The notes: generated from the sequence alone by a model not told the origin. A DNA stretch of 64,000 bases from Closterium sp. NIES-65 (GCA_948144175.1 CANXME010002107.1:434001-498000), one strand, 5' to 3'. Positions 46,601 to 57,654 are shown, counted from the first letter of the stretch. Numbers and translations are program-made.

Positions 46601-48249
46601 GAGATTGTGCAGACTAGTCGTAGGTTACCCACCCAGTGAAGTAGCAGAAATCTTCAACACCCATTGGGCTCGGTATATCTATTATTTCTGTTGTCCATTC
46701 CTAACCCATTTGCATTCTACACATCCATCCATAGCCGGATCTCCTTTATAGCCCCCCTTCAAGGTCCCCTTCCCATTCAACCACGAGCCTTCTATACTCC
46801 ATGCCCTGTTATGCATACCAATCACTCCATGCAGGTGAGCTTCGCCTGTGTCAAGATCACGGCCCTCTGCCCACTCCCGGTGCTCGAACGAGTCAGCGAA
46901 CTCCTGCGCTGGGACCACAAGCTCTCCTCCTCTTCCTCCACTTCCTCGGCTGCCTCTGTCCCCATGCCGTGGCGCCGCCCCTCCCTCCCGATTCTAGCTC
47001 TCGAGTCCCCCACCTACTTCACCCCCACCTCAGCACCTTCCCCTCTCACGCCCAGCGAGGAAGCTGCCATCACATCAGCTCACAATAGGCTAAGGAAAAT
47101 CTGTGATGCCTGCGCTGACGGCCGCTTGCCACTCTTGATAGACGCGGAGTATCAGTCTGTGGAACCAGCGATTGATTACCTAGCGTATGCGTTAATGATG
47201 GAGTATAACAAGATGGGTGTGACTGTAACAGGAGGTGGGAAGGAGGGGAGAAAGACTGAAGCAGAATTGCCGTTGGTGTATTCCACAGTACAGTGTTACC
47301 TTCGGGATGCAAAACCGAGGCTGGCCGCTAGCTTCGGCGCGGCACAGGAGGCTGGGGTTGGGTTCGGGGTGAAGCTCGTTCGGGGAGCATATCTGGTTCG
47401 AGAATCTGCCGAGGCGAAGAAGCGGGGAGCAACGTCACCGGTGCATGAGACAATCGAGAACACGCACAAGTGCTACGATGCATGTGCGGGGATGATGATT
47501 GATGCTGCCGGTGCAGCTGCTAAGAGGGAGTCTAAGGGGGAGAGTGGTCCTGCTGCTGGAGTGGTGCTGGCAACTCACAACTATGGATCAGGTATCTAGT
47601 GTGTCTCTTGTTGACACGGCTCTCCCTCTGCCTGTCTCGTTTTTCAGTTCCTTTTCGCTCGTTTGAGACGATTTTCATCACTCTTCTTATCACACTCATT
47701 CCTTCCTCCTCCGTTGTTTTCTTCTCTTGCCCCCCCCCACCCCCTCCTCCCCTCTCCCCCCCCCCCCCCCCCTCCCACCCCACCCTTCAATTCCTGCAGG
47801 CCGGGTGGCAGTGATGCGAGCTGGCGACGTGGGATTGGCTCGGACGGACCCGCGGTTGCACTTTGCACAGCTCAAGGGGATGGCAGATGGGCTCTCCTTG
47901 GGACTTGGATTTGCTGGCTTCAACGCATCCAAGTATCTTCCGTATGGTCCCGTAAGGGATGTAATGCCCTACCTGCTGAGGCGAGCGCATGAGAACCGAG
48001 GCGTGCTAGGCAACACTCGCGACGAGCGACAATGGCTCAGGTAAGTTGTGGTCCTTTCCGTGGTAGTATCCAAAGTCCATTATTTGTCTTATTCAACTTT
48101 CCAGTAGCATACGGTGACAACCATATTGTGTGAATGTGTCAAGCCAAGGGATGCCATAGGCAACAAAATAGCGATGCTAATATTGTGGTGATGTTGATGC
48201 TTGCAGGGCTGAACTTATGCGCCGAATCCGCTCTGTATTTGGAGCTTAA
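43667..48249 (+). CDS. ProDH: Proline dehydrogenase, mitochondrial
   Basis: Exons 43667-44556, 46444-46537, 46835-47591, 47800-48040 and 48207-48249 give 674 aa in phase. A long Ala/Ser/Pro-rich N-terminus (about 150 residues) suits mitochondrial targeting. The catalytic domain follows plant ProDH closely: HFCAGETLEEAVATLDRMQQ, DDETCDRNMEGFLRTI, VKITALCPLPVLERVSELLR, LPLLIDAEY, AIDYLAYALM, LVYSTVQCYLRDA, KLVRGAYLVRESA, VVLATHNYGSGR and GPVRDVMPYLLRRAHENRG, with the proline-binding RRxxEN. The FAD enzyme oxidises proline to P5C in the mitochondrion. The protein ends RAELMRRIRSVFGA. Intron 1 is 1.9 kb and contains an opposite-strand ORF. A long C/CT tract (47725-47785) precedes exon 4. No exon-edge copies were found. 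Confidence 0.92.
45233..46000 (-). CDS. Nested ORF in ProDH intron 1; hypothetical protein with two hydrophobic segments
   Basis: A 255-codon intronless frame from ATG at 46000 (or the second Met, MESTSGSSGPTASGG) to 45233. Order: a Ser/Gly-rich N-terminus; an Asn/Ala-rich low-complexity stretch (SANVNGDSSPNANPSGNANA); LDEHPRRLKEAAEAASSW; a first hydrophobic segment (YTACVAVIAALGATAAIAW); a basic loop (SPRKANFRAV); a second segment (ATTSAVVVAVTATATANVAS); then LAERLMLQAAVQERRAESAA and a basic Arg/Gly tail. This is the layout of a small two-pass membrane protein. I recognise no family. It lies wholly inside intron 1 of ProDH, antisense to it. Confidence 0.5.
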   Translation of the reverse strand: MHNFAYHAAWMESTSGSSGPTASGGARVTARRTGGLTHDGTSAESVLLVGPAGPGGIQGANPAALSSNSATPAVASANGNASANVNGDSSPNANPSGNANANANGNVNNANPNANGVADHESRLDEHPRRLKEAAEAASSWAAVSSLTASYASYTACVAVIAALGATAAIAWTSGDAVESPRKANFRAVARAIAATTSAVVVAVTATATANVASVGAHASSVLAERLMLQAAVQERRAESAARNRGRGERGGRGD

Positions 48250-49956
48250 TATCTGTTGGAGAGGATTATGTGATTGTATTACTGATTTGTCTATGGAAAG
48301 AATAGTGCGCGGATGGTTTTTCTCAATAGCGCACAGTTGACTGTTGATTGTCATTGTGCTGGACTCTGCTTGACTGGGAAAAATCGTCCGCACACCATCC
48401 ACAAAGACTTTGGTGTCATGAATGCGCACTTTCAGCCATATGACAAACGGGTCGCTCTTGATGAGTGTCTTCCAGCGCATGCGACTACAGTATCACCACG
48501 ACTTATCTGAGCCACAGAGTCGATGTCCTGTCAGGTCGAGCCGCATATGCAGCCTGTATAATTATTTCTTGACGCAAATAACGAGCACGCATGCAGCCCA
48601 CTCGACCGGTTGTTCTTGCACCCCACCAGTAATACTAAAGCCTTTGCGGCAGCAGCCTCTGTTTGAAAAGAATGTACGAGTACAGTTCTGAAATGTTCTG
48701 CGGAACTGAGATCCCAAATTGATGGCCACAAGTTTCTTTACAATTGGAAAACAGCAGCCTCCGGGCAGACAAGGGCTTCATCCTCTTGTGGAGGCGTCCA
48801 CCACAAAATCTCCCATACATGTACAGTAGCCGACCCTCTAATTTCGTGGCAGTTTCGTTTGGTTGGTATTCTACGTAGTTGTTTTGTTCGATTGGGTCAA
48901 ATTTCAACTGACAGTTCATGGGTACTGTACATGGACATTGAGGGCGTGTCCAGCGTGTACGTTCACAGCGACCCCGCGCTACAGCTACCACTTTTTCGAA
49001 TTGTAACCACATATTTACATCTTTTTTGGACACGAACACCTATGTAACAGCCCACACGTGCGCCGAATCGTTCACATGACGCGAAACGCACGTAACAAGC
49101 CTCAGAATCAGACTTGCACGCGTCCACATTGCTACAGTGACGGCTCAACGAAGTCAAGGCCGAATATCGCGAGAATCCGGGGTTTCGCGAAACTGAATCT
49201 TGCGAATATTTCTGGGAATCGAATTGCCGCCCTTCTGGTTACAAAGTTTTGCTGTCGCCACTGTCGCGCAACATGATGTTCGGCTTGTGCTGAGGGGCGA
49301 ATTGTGTCTTTCCGCACATTTTTGGACGCGAAACCTGAAGGGTACCTGGCGGTACTGTGTCTGTGAGTGATTCAAAATAGGTTAAAATTAAGTAAAATCC
49401 CAAGTGTACGCGCTGGACACGCCCTTATTCATTCTTCAGAGACATTTTGTTCGCATCCGACCCATTTTTGGCGATGACTGGACATCACCATTACTGGGTG
49501 CGTGGTACAGTACAAGGGCTCCGTTTCATTGCGAGAGGAACACGAATCAGACACTACAGCGAGGGATGGAGAAGGAGTGGGAGACGACTGACCGCACAGA
49601 AGCATCACAGGATTGCCTAGGGGTAGCGAAGGATTGCAGCACTTGCCATAGCGTCGCGTCGATTCCAAGTTCCAAGCCAACCCAAGAGCAGCAGCAGCAG
49701 CAGCAGCAAATGCAATGCAATGCAACCAGAGCAGCAACAGGCAACCAACAGCAAGTGCAGCAAGCAGCAGCAGTGGCAGTCACCAAAAACGGTTCAGCTA
49801 GCTTTCTCTCGCCACAACCATCAAGTTATGTCCATCGATGCTACTACTGCGACTGCCTCTACTTACATGTGACTTATGTACTTCAGAGCTACGTACTATC
49901 TATACTTCCAGCTCCATTAGTTTTCCGTTTCAAACTCCGCAATCTATCCCCCGCAA
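48250..49956. other. Intergenic, no gene seen; scattered GTACAGT motifs
   Basis: The ProDH 3' flank and the upstream region of the first intronless paralogue. TGTACAGT/ACTGTACA-like words occur near 48829, 48924, 49507 and elsewhere. A short (CAG)n lies at 49687-49710. Confidence 0.4.
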
Positions 49957-51162
49957 ATGGCGCTCGTGAGCTCAGAAGTTTCGCGCGACGACACCATCCG
50001 CAGCGGACCAGTTCCATACAGCGTTGGGGAAGGGGAGTATACCTCCGGGTTTTCCCCATTCGCGGAACAGCAGAATTGTCACGCAGTTCCGCACCTTGCG
50101 CTGATCAGCCCCCGCGAACAACGCGTCCGCGGCTCTTACGGTGCGACCGCCGAGTCTGGAGCACGATTCCGTTGTAACGATCTAGAAAACTCTACCGAGT
50201 CTAGCGCTAGCCGACGCGGGGAGAAAGAAAAGGTCATGATGGCAGCAGAAAACCCTAAAAGCGCTGCAGCCACGGCACCTTACGTGTCCGTTTCGGAACC
50301 GACATTACGCACCGCGGAGATTGCGCCCGATACGAGTGCGCATATTCCCTTTAGCGCGGTGGAGTTGCGCGACTTTAAAAACACGCGGCTCGAGGAAGAT
50401 CCGCGGCAAAATCTAGCCGGCGCTCACGAATCAACGTCGGGAGGACATGGCAGCGATTCAGAGACTATAAGCGAGCGCGAGCGGGCCTTTCTGCAGCAGC
50501 TTCATCGTAACTCGCTGGAGTCGCGGCAGCGGATATTAACGAAAGCCGCCGACTTGTGGCTTTCGCATCTGGAGTCCGACATGTGGCTCGGACAGCTTGA
50601 AACACTCGCTTCAGCGCAGCAAAAAAACGACAAACCTGTCGCTGAAACGAATAGCGGCAACGGTCAACAGCAGCATGCTACGTGGCGGACGGGGGGACTG
50701 TACAGGTTCGGCAGCGGAACCTTTCGCAAGCCGCATGTGGTGGTGGAAAAGCATGAGCAGGCGCACCAACCGCGGGGAGAGCGTACGCTCAAGCGGAGCG
50801 GGGAAAGCAGCAAGAGCACGCAGCGCGAGTCTTCTGCGCAGCAGCGGCACCAGCAACAGCAGACGCCGCCGTTAGCGGTGGAAGATCCGAGGGGTTCGAC
50901 TCCTGCAGCGCCAGCAGCGCGGGGGTTTTCGCGCGCCAGAAGCGCCTCTGGCGGCAGCGACACGGGGGGCGGAAGTGGTGGGATCTTCTTTCCGCGGTCG
51001 GTAGGGTTTTCGCGCACCAGCACCGCTTTCTCGGGGGGCGTCGGCGGTACTATCGTCGTTCCACGTTCGCCGTCGCGCGCATCTTGGTTATTCGGCTCCA
51101 CTACTCGTTCTGCGCAGGAGCGCAGCACCAGCAGGCTTTCCACAGACGGCTCTAGTACATGA
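49957..51162 (+). CDS. Unrecognised intronless protein, paralogue 1 of a tandem pair
   Basis: A single 401-codon frame from ATG (MALVSSEVSRDDTIRSG). I do not recognise a known domain. The part shared with the second copy is ISERERAFLQQLHRNSLESR, QRILTKAADLWLSHLES and MWLGQLETLASAQQ (residues about 171-222), predicted as amphipathic helices with conserved Trp. Shared flanks are the N-terminal MALVSSE, GQQQHATWRTGG, PRGERTLKRSGESSKS and a C-terminal SRASWLFGSTTRSAQERSTS. The rest is Ser/Gly/Thr-rich and probably disordered. Basic Arg/Lys patches and the lack of a signal or membrane segment suggest a nuclear or cytosolic protein. Conservation only in blocks shows the frame is truly coding. Confidence 0.75.
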   Translation: MALVSSEVSRDDTIRSGPVPYSVGEGEYTSGFSPFAEQQNCHAVPHLALISPREQRVRGSYGATAESGARFRCNDLENSTESSASRRGEKEKVMMAAENPKSAAATAPYVSVSEPTLRTAEIAPDTSAHIPFSAVELRDFKNTRLEEDPRQNLAGAHESTSGGHGSDSETISERERAFLQQLHRNSLESRQRILTKAADLWLSHLESDMWLGQLETLASAQQKNDKPVAETNSGNGQQQHATWRTGGLYRFGSGTFRKPHVVVEKHEQAHQPRGERTLKRSGESSKSTQRESSAQQRHQQQQTPPLAVEDPRGSTPAAPAARGFSRARSASGGSDTGGGSGGIFFPRSVGFSRTSTAFSGGVGGTIVVPRSPSRASWLFGSTTRSAQERSTSRLSTDGSST

Positions 51163-52863
51163 GCCTGAGCATAACCTCTCTGAGGTCTTCTTCCTCCACT
51201 ATATCCTCCCCGTTATTTCATGGTAGGAGTGTGAGGGGAAAAGCTTAATGATTTGTTCAATTTAAATCCAGGCGTTTGCACTGCCAACTAGCTTCAAATT
51301 CTTAGCCGCTTGGCCGCCCGTCATGACTCAGCAATCACGGGTGTCACGCACGGTCTTGAATTTGTGCCGACAGCTATGTGAGGCTTGGGCTATGTTATTT
51401 GTTCGGATGGAAAGGTTGTGAAAACGGGAAGGCTATCTGATCTCTGGTGTTGCTCACTTAGCCTAAAAAAATCAATTTATTGGGAACAAGTGTTCAATCT
51501 GTCTCTCTAGTTAAACTCGGAATGATGATGAAATCTCGGATCCACCAAGACGTACAAGTAACTTCGGAGGGTCCACTAAGGCGTATGTTCGTTATTCTCA
51601 AATGCTGCGAAAAAATTCCACCCCAGAGGCCAGAATGAGAGAAAGTTCGAATGTTACTCGCAGAAATGTTTTCGTGCCCTTTTCGCGATGCTGGAAAACG
51701 AATGGCGAATTCTGTCACGGTAACGGATGCACAGTGGTAAAAGCCCGACAAATGGGGCGCTGGATTCGTCAAGCCTCGAGAGGATCACTTCCCCCATCTC
51801 TCGCCAGGCCATGGTTCCCAGTCAGTTCCCCCTACAACTGTGCTCGGGTACAGTGTAGTCTCACTGTATATGTTGAAACTGCCGTCACAACTTCTGTACA
51901 GTTCCGTACTGTTTTCGCGGCGGGTAGGCCTGGTTACTCTGTTGAGTAGAAGCGGTTGTACACAAGAGCTTGTGATGTGAATCTAGAGCGGTGACTCTTC
52001 TTCAACGTTTTGAACCGCTACGCACCAGCCCAAACAGTGTTCTGTACCATGAACTGTGACCGAACAAAGTTTGACCCGCCTACCCAGATTAACTGTGTAT
52101 AGTGTCAGATGTACGACTGTACAGGTTTTGTACAGACTCGAATGCGGCTTTTACCGAATTCATGCAGATCTTGCTAGTGCAAGTTTGCGAACGCATGCAA
52201 TAGACGGTTCAGGCCAAAATGTTAACCTGCCGTCAAAATTACGCGGTTACCCGTGTTGAGGCTCCCACAGTCGCATGACATCCAGATGGGGTTTAGTTTT
52301 TTCTGACCGCGGGCAGATACAGTCCGTCAGCCTCTTTCCCCTACGGCCGTCTATTGTATGCATCTGCATAATCGCACTGGCATGATTTGAATGCCGTTAA
52401 AAATGGCCCGACTCGAATGCCGCAGTGGTCCTTCCGTTTGTCGGCTAATGGTTTTGTACAGTTCCGACGAACGCCCTGATTGGTCTTTCCCAAGGCACAG
52501 CAGGTCCACTGGATGTAACTGTACTGCTGTCTGCACTGGCACTTGCTGCACTCGCACTGTGTGCCAGAAAAAGCATTCTTCCGAGTTCCTCCAATGGTCT
52601 CTCCTCCGCTCCACTCTCCCCTCCTGGCCTGGCTCCACCTTGCTAGCACCAGCAGTAGCAGCCGCGATCCTCCGCTCCTGCACTCTTCTGAGATCCTATC
52701 CTACCCTATCTCTAGCCTCTGTCATTTTCCTGGTCTAGTAGCATATGCTTTCCAAGCTCACATCTGTGTTCTTCTCGCTTTTCTAGTTACCTCTTAGCCT
52801 CACCTTTTATAGCAATCCGTCTGATTATTCGTTCCGTAACAGTAGACGCTGCCCAGAGGATTC
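51163..52863. other. Intergenic between tandem paralogues
   Basis: No gene seen. GTACAG-type words recur (51848, 51896, 52117, 52128, 52455). AT-richer than the flanking genes. Confidence 0.4.
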
Positions 52864-54009
52864 ATGGCGCTCGTCAGCTCAGAAGACCCGCGCAGGAAAC
52901 TCATCGGCAGCAGAACGGTCCTAACCAGCGCGTCGCCGAGCCGGAACCTCGGCTCCAGGCTCACCGCTGGCGCCGCTGGCCGCGCCGACAACCAAGTCTC
53001 CGATACCGGCGGTTGCAGGTGGGAGGAGATTCGATTCGACGTGTCGTCTTCACCTGCAAATGGGTTTCAAAGGCAGAGCGCGGGAGTCTACCACAGCGCG
53101 CCGTTCCCTGAGGCGACAGCGGCAGCGAAGCGGCGCGGCGCGAGCAGCGGCTCGATGCTGCCCGTAGACCTTCCTAGGTTCAGCATGGATGCCGGAGCGA
53201 GGAGTGACGTGACTCGCGGTCTAGAGTCGCCATCTTCTGCGGATAATATCTCCGGTGTTTCAAATAGTAGTGATGATGATTATCGCGGCGGCGGCGACGG
53301 CGCCGGCGCCGGCGAGTCGGAAACCGCCGCGATAAGCGAGCGCGAGCGGCTCTTTCTGCAGCAGCTTCGTCGAAACTCCATCGCGACGCGGGAAAGGATT
53401 CTATCCAACGTTGCTGACGTGTGGATTTCGCACCAAGAATCCGAGTCTTGGTTAGGGCAACTCGAGAAACTCGCTGCAGCTCAGCAAAGCGGCAAGCATG
53501 TCCACGTAACGAGCTGCTACGGCCAACAACAGCATTCCACGTGGCGAGCCGGCGGAAACCCTCGCAAGGCGCAGGGGACGGCGGAATGCGCGGAGGATCC
53601 GCAGCTCGGGGAAGTTCAAGCTGCGCACGAGCCGCGTGGTGTGCGCAAGCTTAAGCGGAGCGCCGAGAGCGCCAAATCAGCGCAGTTCGAGTATTCGACG
53701 CAGCAGCCGCTCTCTCCGCCAGCAGCGGAGCAAACAGGCGGAACCCGCGCGCAAATATTCGAGCGCACTAGCACTGCTCCTAGCGGCACCACCAGCACCA
53801 CCACCATCTCCAGCAGCAACAACCGCGTCGGCAGCGACAGCGGCAGTGGCAGCGTCAGCGTCAGCGGCAGCGGCGGCAGCGACGGACGTGCTACCGTAGT
53901 TACAAGCGCGCTTGCGCGCAAGTCGTGGCTGTTTGGCTTCTCGAGCCGATCCACGCAGGAGCGCAGCACCAGCAGGCTCGGCGCTTCTCCGCACGGCGGA
54001 TCTTCATGA
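52864..54009 (+). CDS. Unrecognised intronless protein, paralogue 2 of a tandem pair
   Basis: A 381-codon frame from ATG (MALVSSEDPRRKLIGSR). It shares with paralogue 1 the central helical block ISERERLFLQQLRRNSIATR, ERILSNVADVWISHQES and SWLGQLEKLAAAQQ (residues about 157-208), GQQQHSTWRAGG, PRGVRKLKRSAESAKS and the C-terminal KSWLFGFSSRSTQERSTSRL. The linkers differ completely, so the duplication is old. Ser/Gly-rich stretches are encoded by GGC/AGC runs. The function is unknown. Directly after the stop, a diverged copy of the last ~55 coding bases lies in the 3' flank. Confidence 0.75.
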   Translation: MALVSSEDPRRKLIGSRTVLTSASPSRNLGSRLTAGAAGRADNQVSDTGGCRWEEIRFDVSSSPANGFQRQSAGVYHSAPFPEATAAAKRRGASSGSMLPVDLPRFSMDAGARSDVTRGLESPSSADNISGVSNSSDDDYRGGGDGAGAGESETAAISERERLFLQQLRRNSIATRERILSNVADVWISHQESESWLGQLEKLAAAQQSGKHVHVTSCYGQQQHSTWRAGGNPRKAQGTAECAEDPQLGEVQAAHEPRGVRKLKRSAESAKSAQFEYSTQQPLSPPAAEQTGGTRAQIFERTSTAPSGTTSTTTISSSNNRVGSDSGSGSVSVSGSGGSDGRATVVTSALARKSWLFGFSSRSTQERSTSRLGASPHGGSS

Positions 54010-54035
54010 CGAGGCTGCGCTGAGCCGCGCTGCGA

Positions 54036-54092
54036 GCGCAGCACAAGCAGGCTCGCCTGCGCTTCTCCACACGGCGCCGTTCTTCGTGACTC
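54036..54092 (+). repeat. Duplicate of the coding 3' end of paralogue 2, in its 3' flank
   Basis: GCGCAGCACAAGCAGGCTCG and the next ~35 bases repeat 53959-54010 (GCGCAGCACCAGCAGGCTCG through GATCTTCATGACG). Identity is about 85%. It is an exon-edge duplication in a gene without introns. Confidence 0.7.
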
Positions 54093-54579
54093 GTTGGCGC
54101 GGATCTCTGACCGCCCACCCGTCCTCCATCGTCACCGCACCCTTCGTCACCCATCCAAGCCCTCCATTATCCATCCCAAGTTGAGGAAACCTTGCTCTGA
54201 CCACAATTGCCACCTGTATTTATGAACTGACGGTCGGGATTCATTCAGATGTATTTTGGGATCGCCATCGCAGAAAGCAATTGCGAGAATGTGGGCCACG
54301 TGTTTTCGTTCTGTATGTGCGAGATTACTTAGTATAGAACCATATGTGTTCATTCTTATTCAAAATTGGAGCCTTTAGAGGTAGCTCAGTGTACAGTAAA
54401 AATATAACAACCTACAACTTCTGTAATAAATCAAACACCAACAATTCCAACACAAAGCTTTCAATATACAAGTAATATCATACATGCAACACAACAACCC
54501 ATTAGCAAAATTACAATTATCTTCAAAATCTCTAAACCCTGGCGGGTCGAGAGGAGACGGCAACAGCACTTGCACCACA
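54093..54579. other. Convergent intergenic region
   Basis: Between paralogue 2 and the first WRKY gene. At 54540-54579 the minus strand still resembles the C-terminus of the second WRKY protein, but out of frame with the annotated stop. Confidence 0.5.
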
Positions 54580-57500
54580 TCATAAATAACCCTCGGAGCA
54601 TTCAGCGGCGCCGGCAGCAGCAGCGCCAACAGCAGGGGCACCACCAGCAGCAGCAGCAGCAGCAGCAGCAGGAGGCGCCTTTTGAGGTGCCTCAAATGCA
54701 GCGGCAGGGGCGGGGAGAGCAGCAGTGGCAGGGGCAGGGAGAGCAGCAGCAGGGGTAGGGAAAGCAGCAGCAGGGGTAGGGAGAGCAGCAGCAGGGGTAG
54801 GGAGAGCAGCTGCAGGGGTAGGGAGAGCAGCGGCAGGGGTAGGGAGGGCAGCGGCAGGGGTAGGGAGAGCAGCGGCAGGGGTAGGGAGGGCAGCAGTGGC
54901 AGGAGCAGGGAGAGCAGCGGCAGGGGTAAGGGCGTCGGTTCCATCCACAGGCCCGTCATGAATGATGGTGATGGTGACGGGGCGGGGGGGCGGCTTGGAG
55001 TGGTTGTGCTCGCCCACATACTTGATGCGCCAGTTGAAGGGGTTGTCGTTGCACCTCTCCGCCCACTTCTTTGCCGGACAGGGGTGGAAGCCGGTTGTCT
55101 TGTGCGCACAGCGGAAGTAGCTCCTGTGAGAGAAGGTGGGAGGAGAGGAGAGGGTAAGCGGGGGGGGAGAGAATTATTGGCGGGACAGGGGTGGGAACCG
55201 GTGGTCTTGTGCGCACAGCGGAAGTAGCTCCTGTGGGTAGGGGAGAGGGGGAGAGAGAGGGGGGGAGGGTTGGAGGAAAGTTTTGAGATCTCAAAACTGC
55301 GCACAGCAAAAGTAGCTAGTGTGGAGAGGGGAGGGGGAGAGGGAGGAAGGGGGGGAGGCGGGGGGTTGGAGGAAAGTAGGGAAGAGGGAAAGGGTGTGTT
55401 CACAATGTGCTTGGTTCGTCAGTTGGACGAAACAGGGTGTTGTTGGCGGCGCTCTACCCATGTTACAACCGGGCATGGTGGGGATAAGAAAATGGAAAGA
55501 ACGGGGCAGGAAAGCAAAGAGATGGAAGCAGAGCGAGGGCATTGGGCATGGAGGCACAACAGGGGAGGGGGGGGAAGGGGTGGGGAGGGGTGGGGAGGGG
55601 TGGGGAGGGAGCGCCAGCACAAGAGCGTGGGAGGGGGAGAGGAGGGGGGTGAAATGGCGGCACAGCGAGTGGGCGGGGCAAGGAGAGCATTGGAGGCAGA
55701 AGGGCAAGGAGGGCGTGGGAGATGGAAACAGGGCAAGGCAGGTACCTGGGATAGGTGTGGCCGAGTGTGTCCTTGTGGCCGTACTTGTTTCAAGTCGACT
55801 CAAAACTTGAAAACGGGGGGCATGGTAAGCAGCAGGGCAGCGGGGCAGCGGGGCAGCGGGGCAAGGCAGGGCAAGGCAAGGCAGGTACCTGGGGTAGGTC
55901 TGGTCGAGGGTGACCTTCTGGTCGTACTTGCGCCACTCCCACCCGTCCATTGGCATATCGGGCGCTGAGGGCATGCGTGGCATGCGCGGCCTGCCAGGGG
56001 GGGGGGGGGAGGGATAGGGGGGAGAGATCAGACGGGGGAAGGGCGGGATGAGAGATCAGACGGGGGAAGGGCGGGATGAGATGCGCCACTCCCACCCGGT
56101 CACCACACGACACGCACCTCTTATGCAGCAGCACTACTGCCCCATCGTCACCATCCTCCTCTGCTCCACCAGCCACCCCCCCCAGGGCCAACCCCACCAC
56201 CACCAGCACCACAGCCGGCAGCAGCAACTGACTTTTGAGACGACTCAAGGCACGGTCACCACACGACACACACCTCTTATGCAGCAGCACTGCCCCATCG
56301 TCACCATCTTCCTCTGTGCCACCACCGCCACCACCGCCGCCACCGCTGCCACTTCCGCCGCCACAGCCGCCGCCGCAGCCGCTGCCACCACCACCAGTCC
56401 CCACAGGGCCAAGCCCAACCCCACCACCAGCAGCACAGCCAGCAGCGGCAACAGCAGCACTCCGCTTTGTTCCCCCCCCACTCCCACCCCCTGCGCCTGC
56501 GCCTGCTTTTGCACCCTCAGCATCTCCCCCTTCACCCGCGCCCTTTCCCCCGTCCTTCCCCACCCTCAGCATCCGAGGCGCCTCAAAGCCCTCAAGTTGC
56601 CCCGCTCCTTCCCCCCCCGTTCCGCCCCCTCCCGCGGGCATCCATGCGCGCCGCGCTCCGCCTCGTCCTCCCTCCTCACCTTCCGCTGCCATAGGCGCAG
56701 GGGAGGGGGGAAGCGTGGGAAGCGGGGGAATCGCAGGAGGTGCAGGCACAAGGGGGAGCACGGGGGGAAGCGCAGGGGGAAGCGCAGGGGGAAGCGCGGG
56801 AAGAAGCGGGGGGGAAGGCGCGAAAAGCGCGGGGGAACCCATCCCCCCTGTGATGCCCCTCCCGCCCAAGCTTCCCGTTAACTGGGGGGGATGGTACAAG
56901 GTGTTATCCCACCCCCCGAGCGGAGGAAGCACAGGGGGACCAGCAATCCCCCGGCCTCCCCCCACTGCCGCCGGCGAACCCAAAGCTCCTGTCACTGCCG
57001 AGGCGTCCGAACCTACACCTCCCAAGCCTGCAGGTCCGGGTGGGAGAAGCTGCGGATGGGAGGAGCCTGGGGGGCAGAAAACGCCGTGCGGAGGAAGGAC
57101 TCCGGGCGGGGGAAGGACTCCGGGTGGGGGTACCAGGGGAAACGCCGCAGGGGGAGACGGCCTTATCCTGTCAGACGGCCTTATCCCGTCACGGTTCAAC
57201 TGGTGCAGCACTGAAGAGACTATGTTGCCCACGCTGCCGTCTGTATCAAGATTCACCTCGCCCAGCATTCGCAGATGCATCCGCACCTCCTCCGAGATTG
57301 GTACCCCCGCTGCCGCTGCTGCACGAAAGGCGGCGGAAGCGGCAGCGGCAGCGGCTGCACCGGCGGCGGCCGCACCGGGATTGCGAGTGGCCGGAGCGGA
57401 TGCGTCGGTTCCGTTGCCCGTAGCTGCAGCGGGAGAAGCGCAGGGGGCGGCAGCCATCAGTGATGGGACGGCCGGTCGCACGAGAGAGGTGCACCCCGTG

Positions 57501-57590
57501 GGGTGGGTGGCGGGTTGGTTGTTTGTGTGGTCGGAGAGGAACAATTGCGCACTGGCGGCATCGTTGCGGTGAGACATGCTGTATCCATAC

Positions 57591-57654
<64 letters not shown>

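Noticed and set aside
54676-54700. Another near-palindrome TTTGAGGTGCCTCAAA
   Set aside because: It codes FEAP, a peptide conserved in both WRKY proteins, and is not at a duplication junction; probably coincidence.
55791-55809. Palindrome as a sequencing adaptor or mate-pair linker
   Set aside because: The centre and flanks vary between sites (GTCGAC, GATC, GACGAC), which a linker would not. Not excluded without raw reads.
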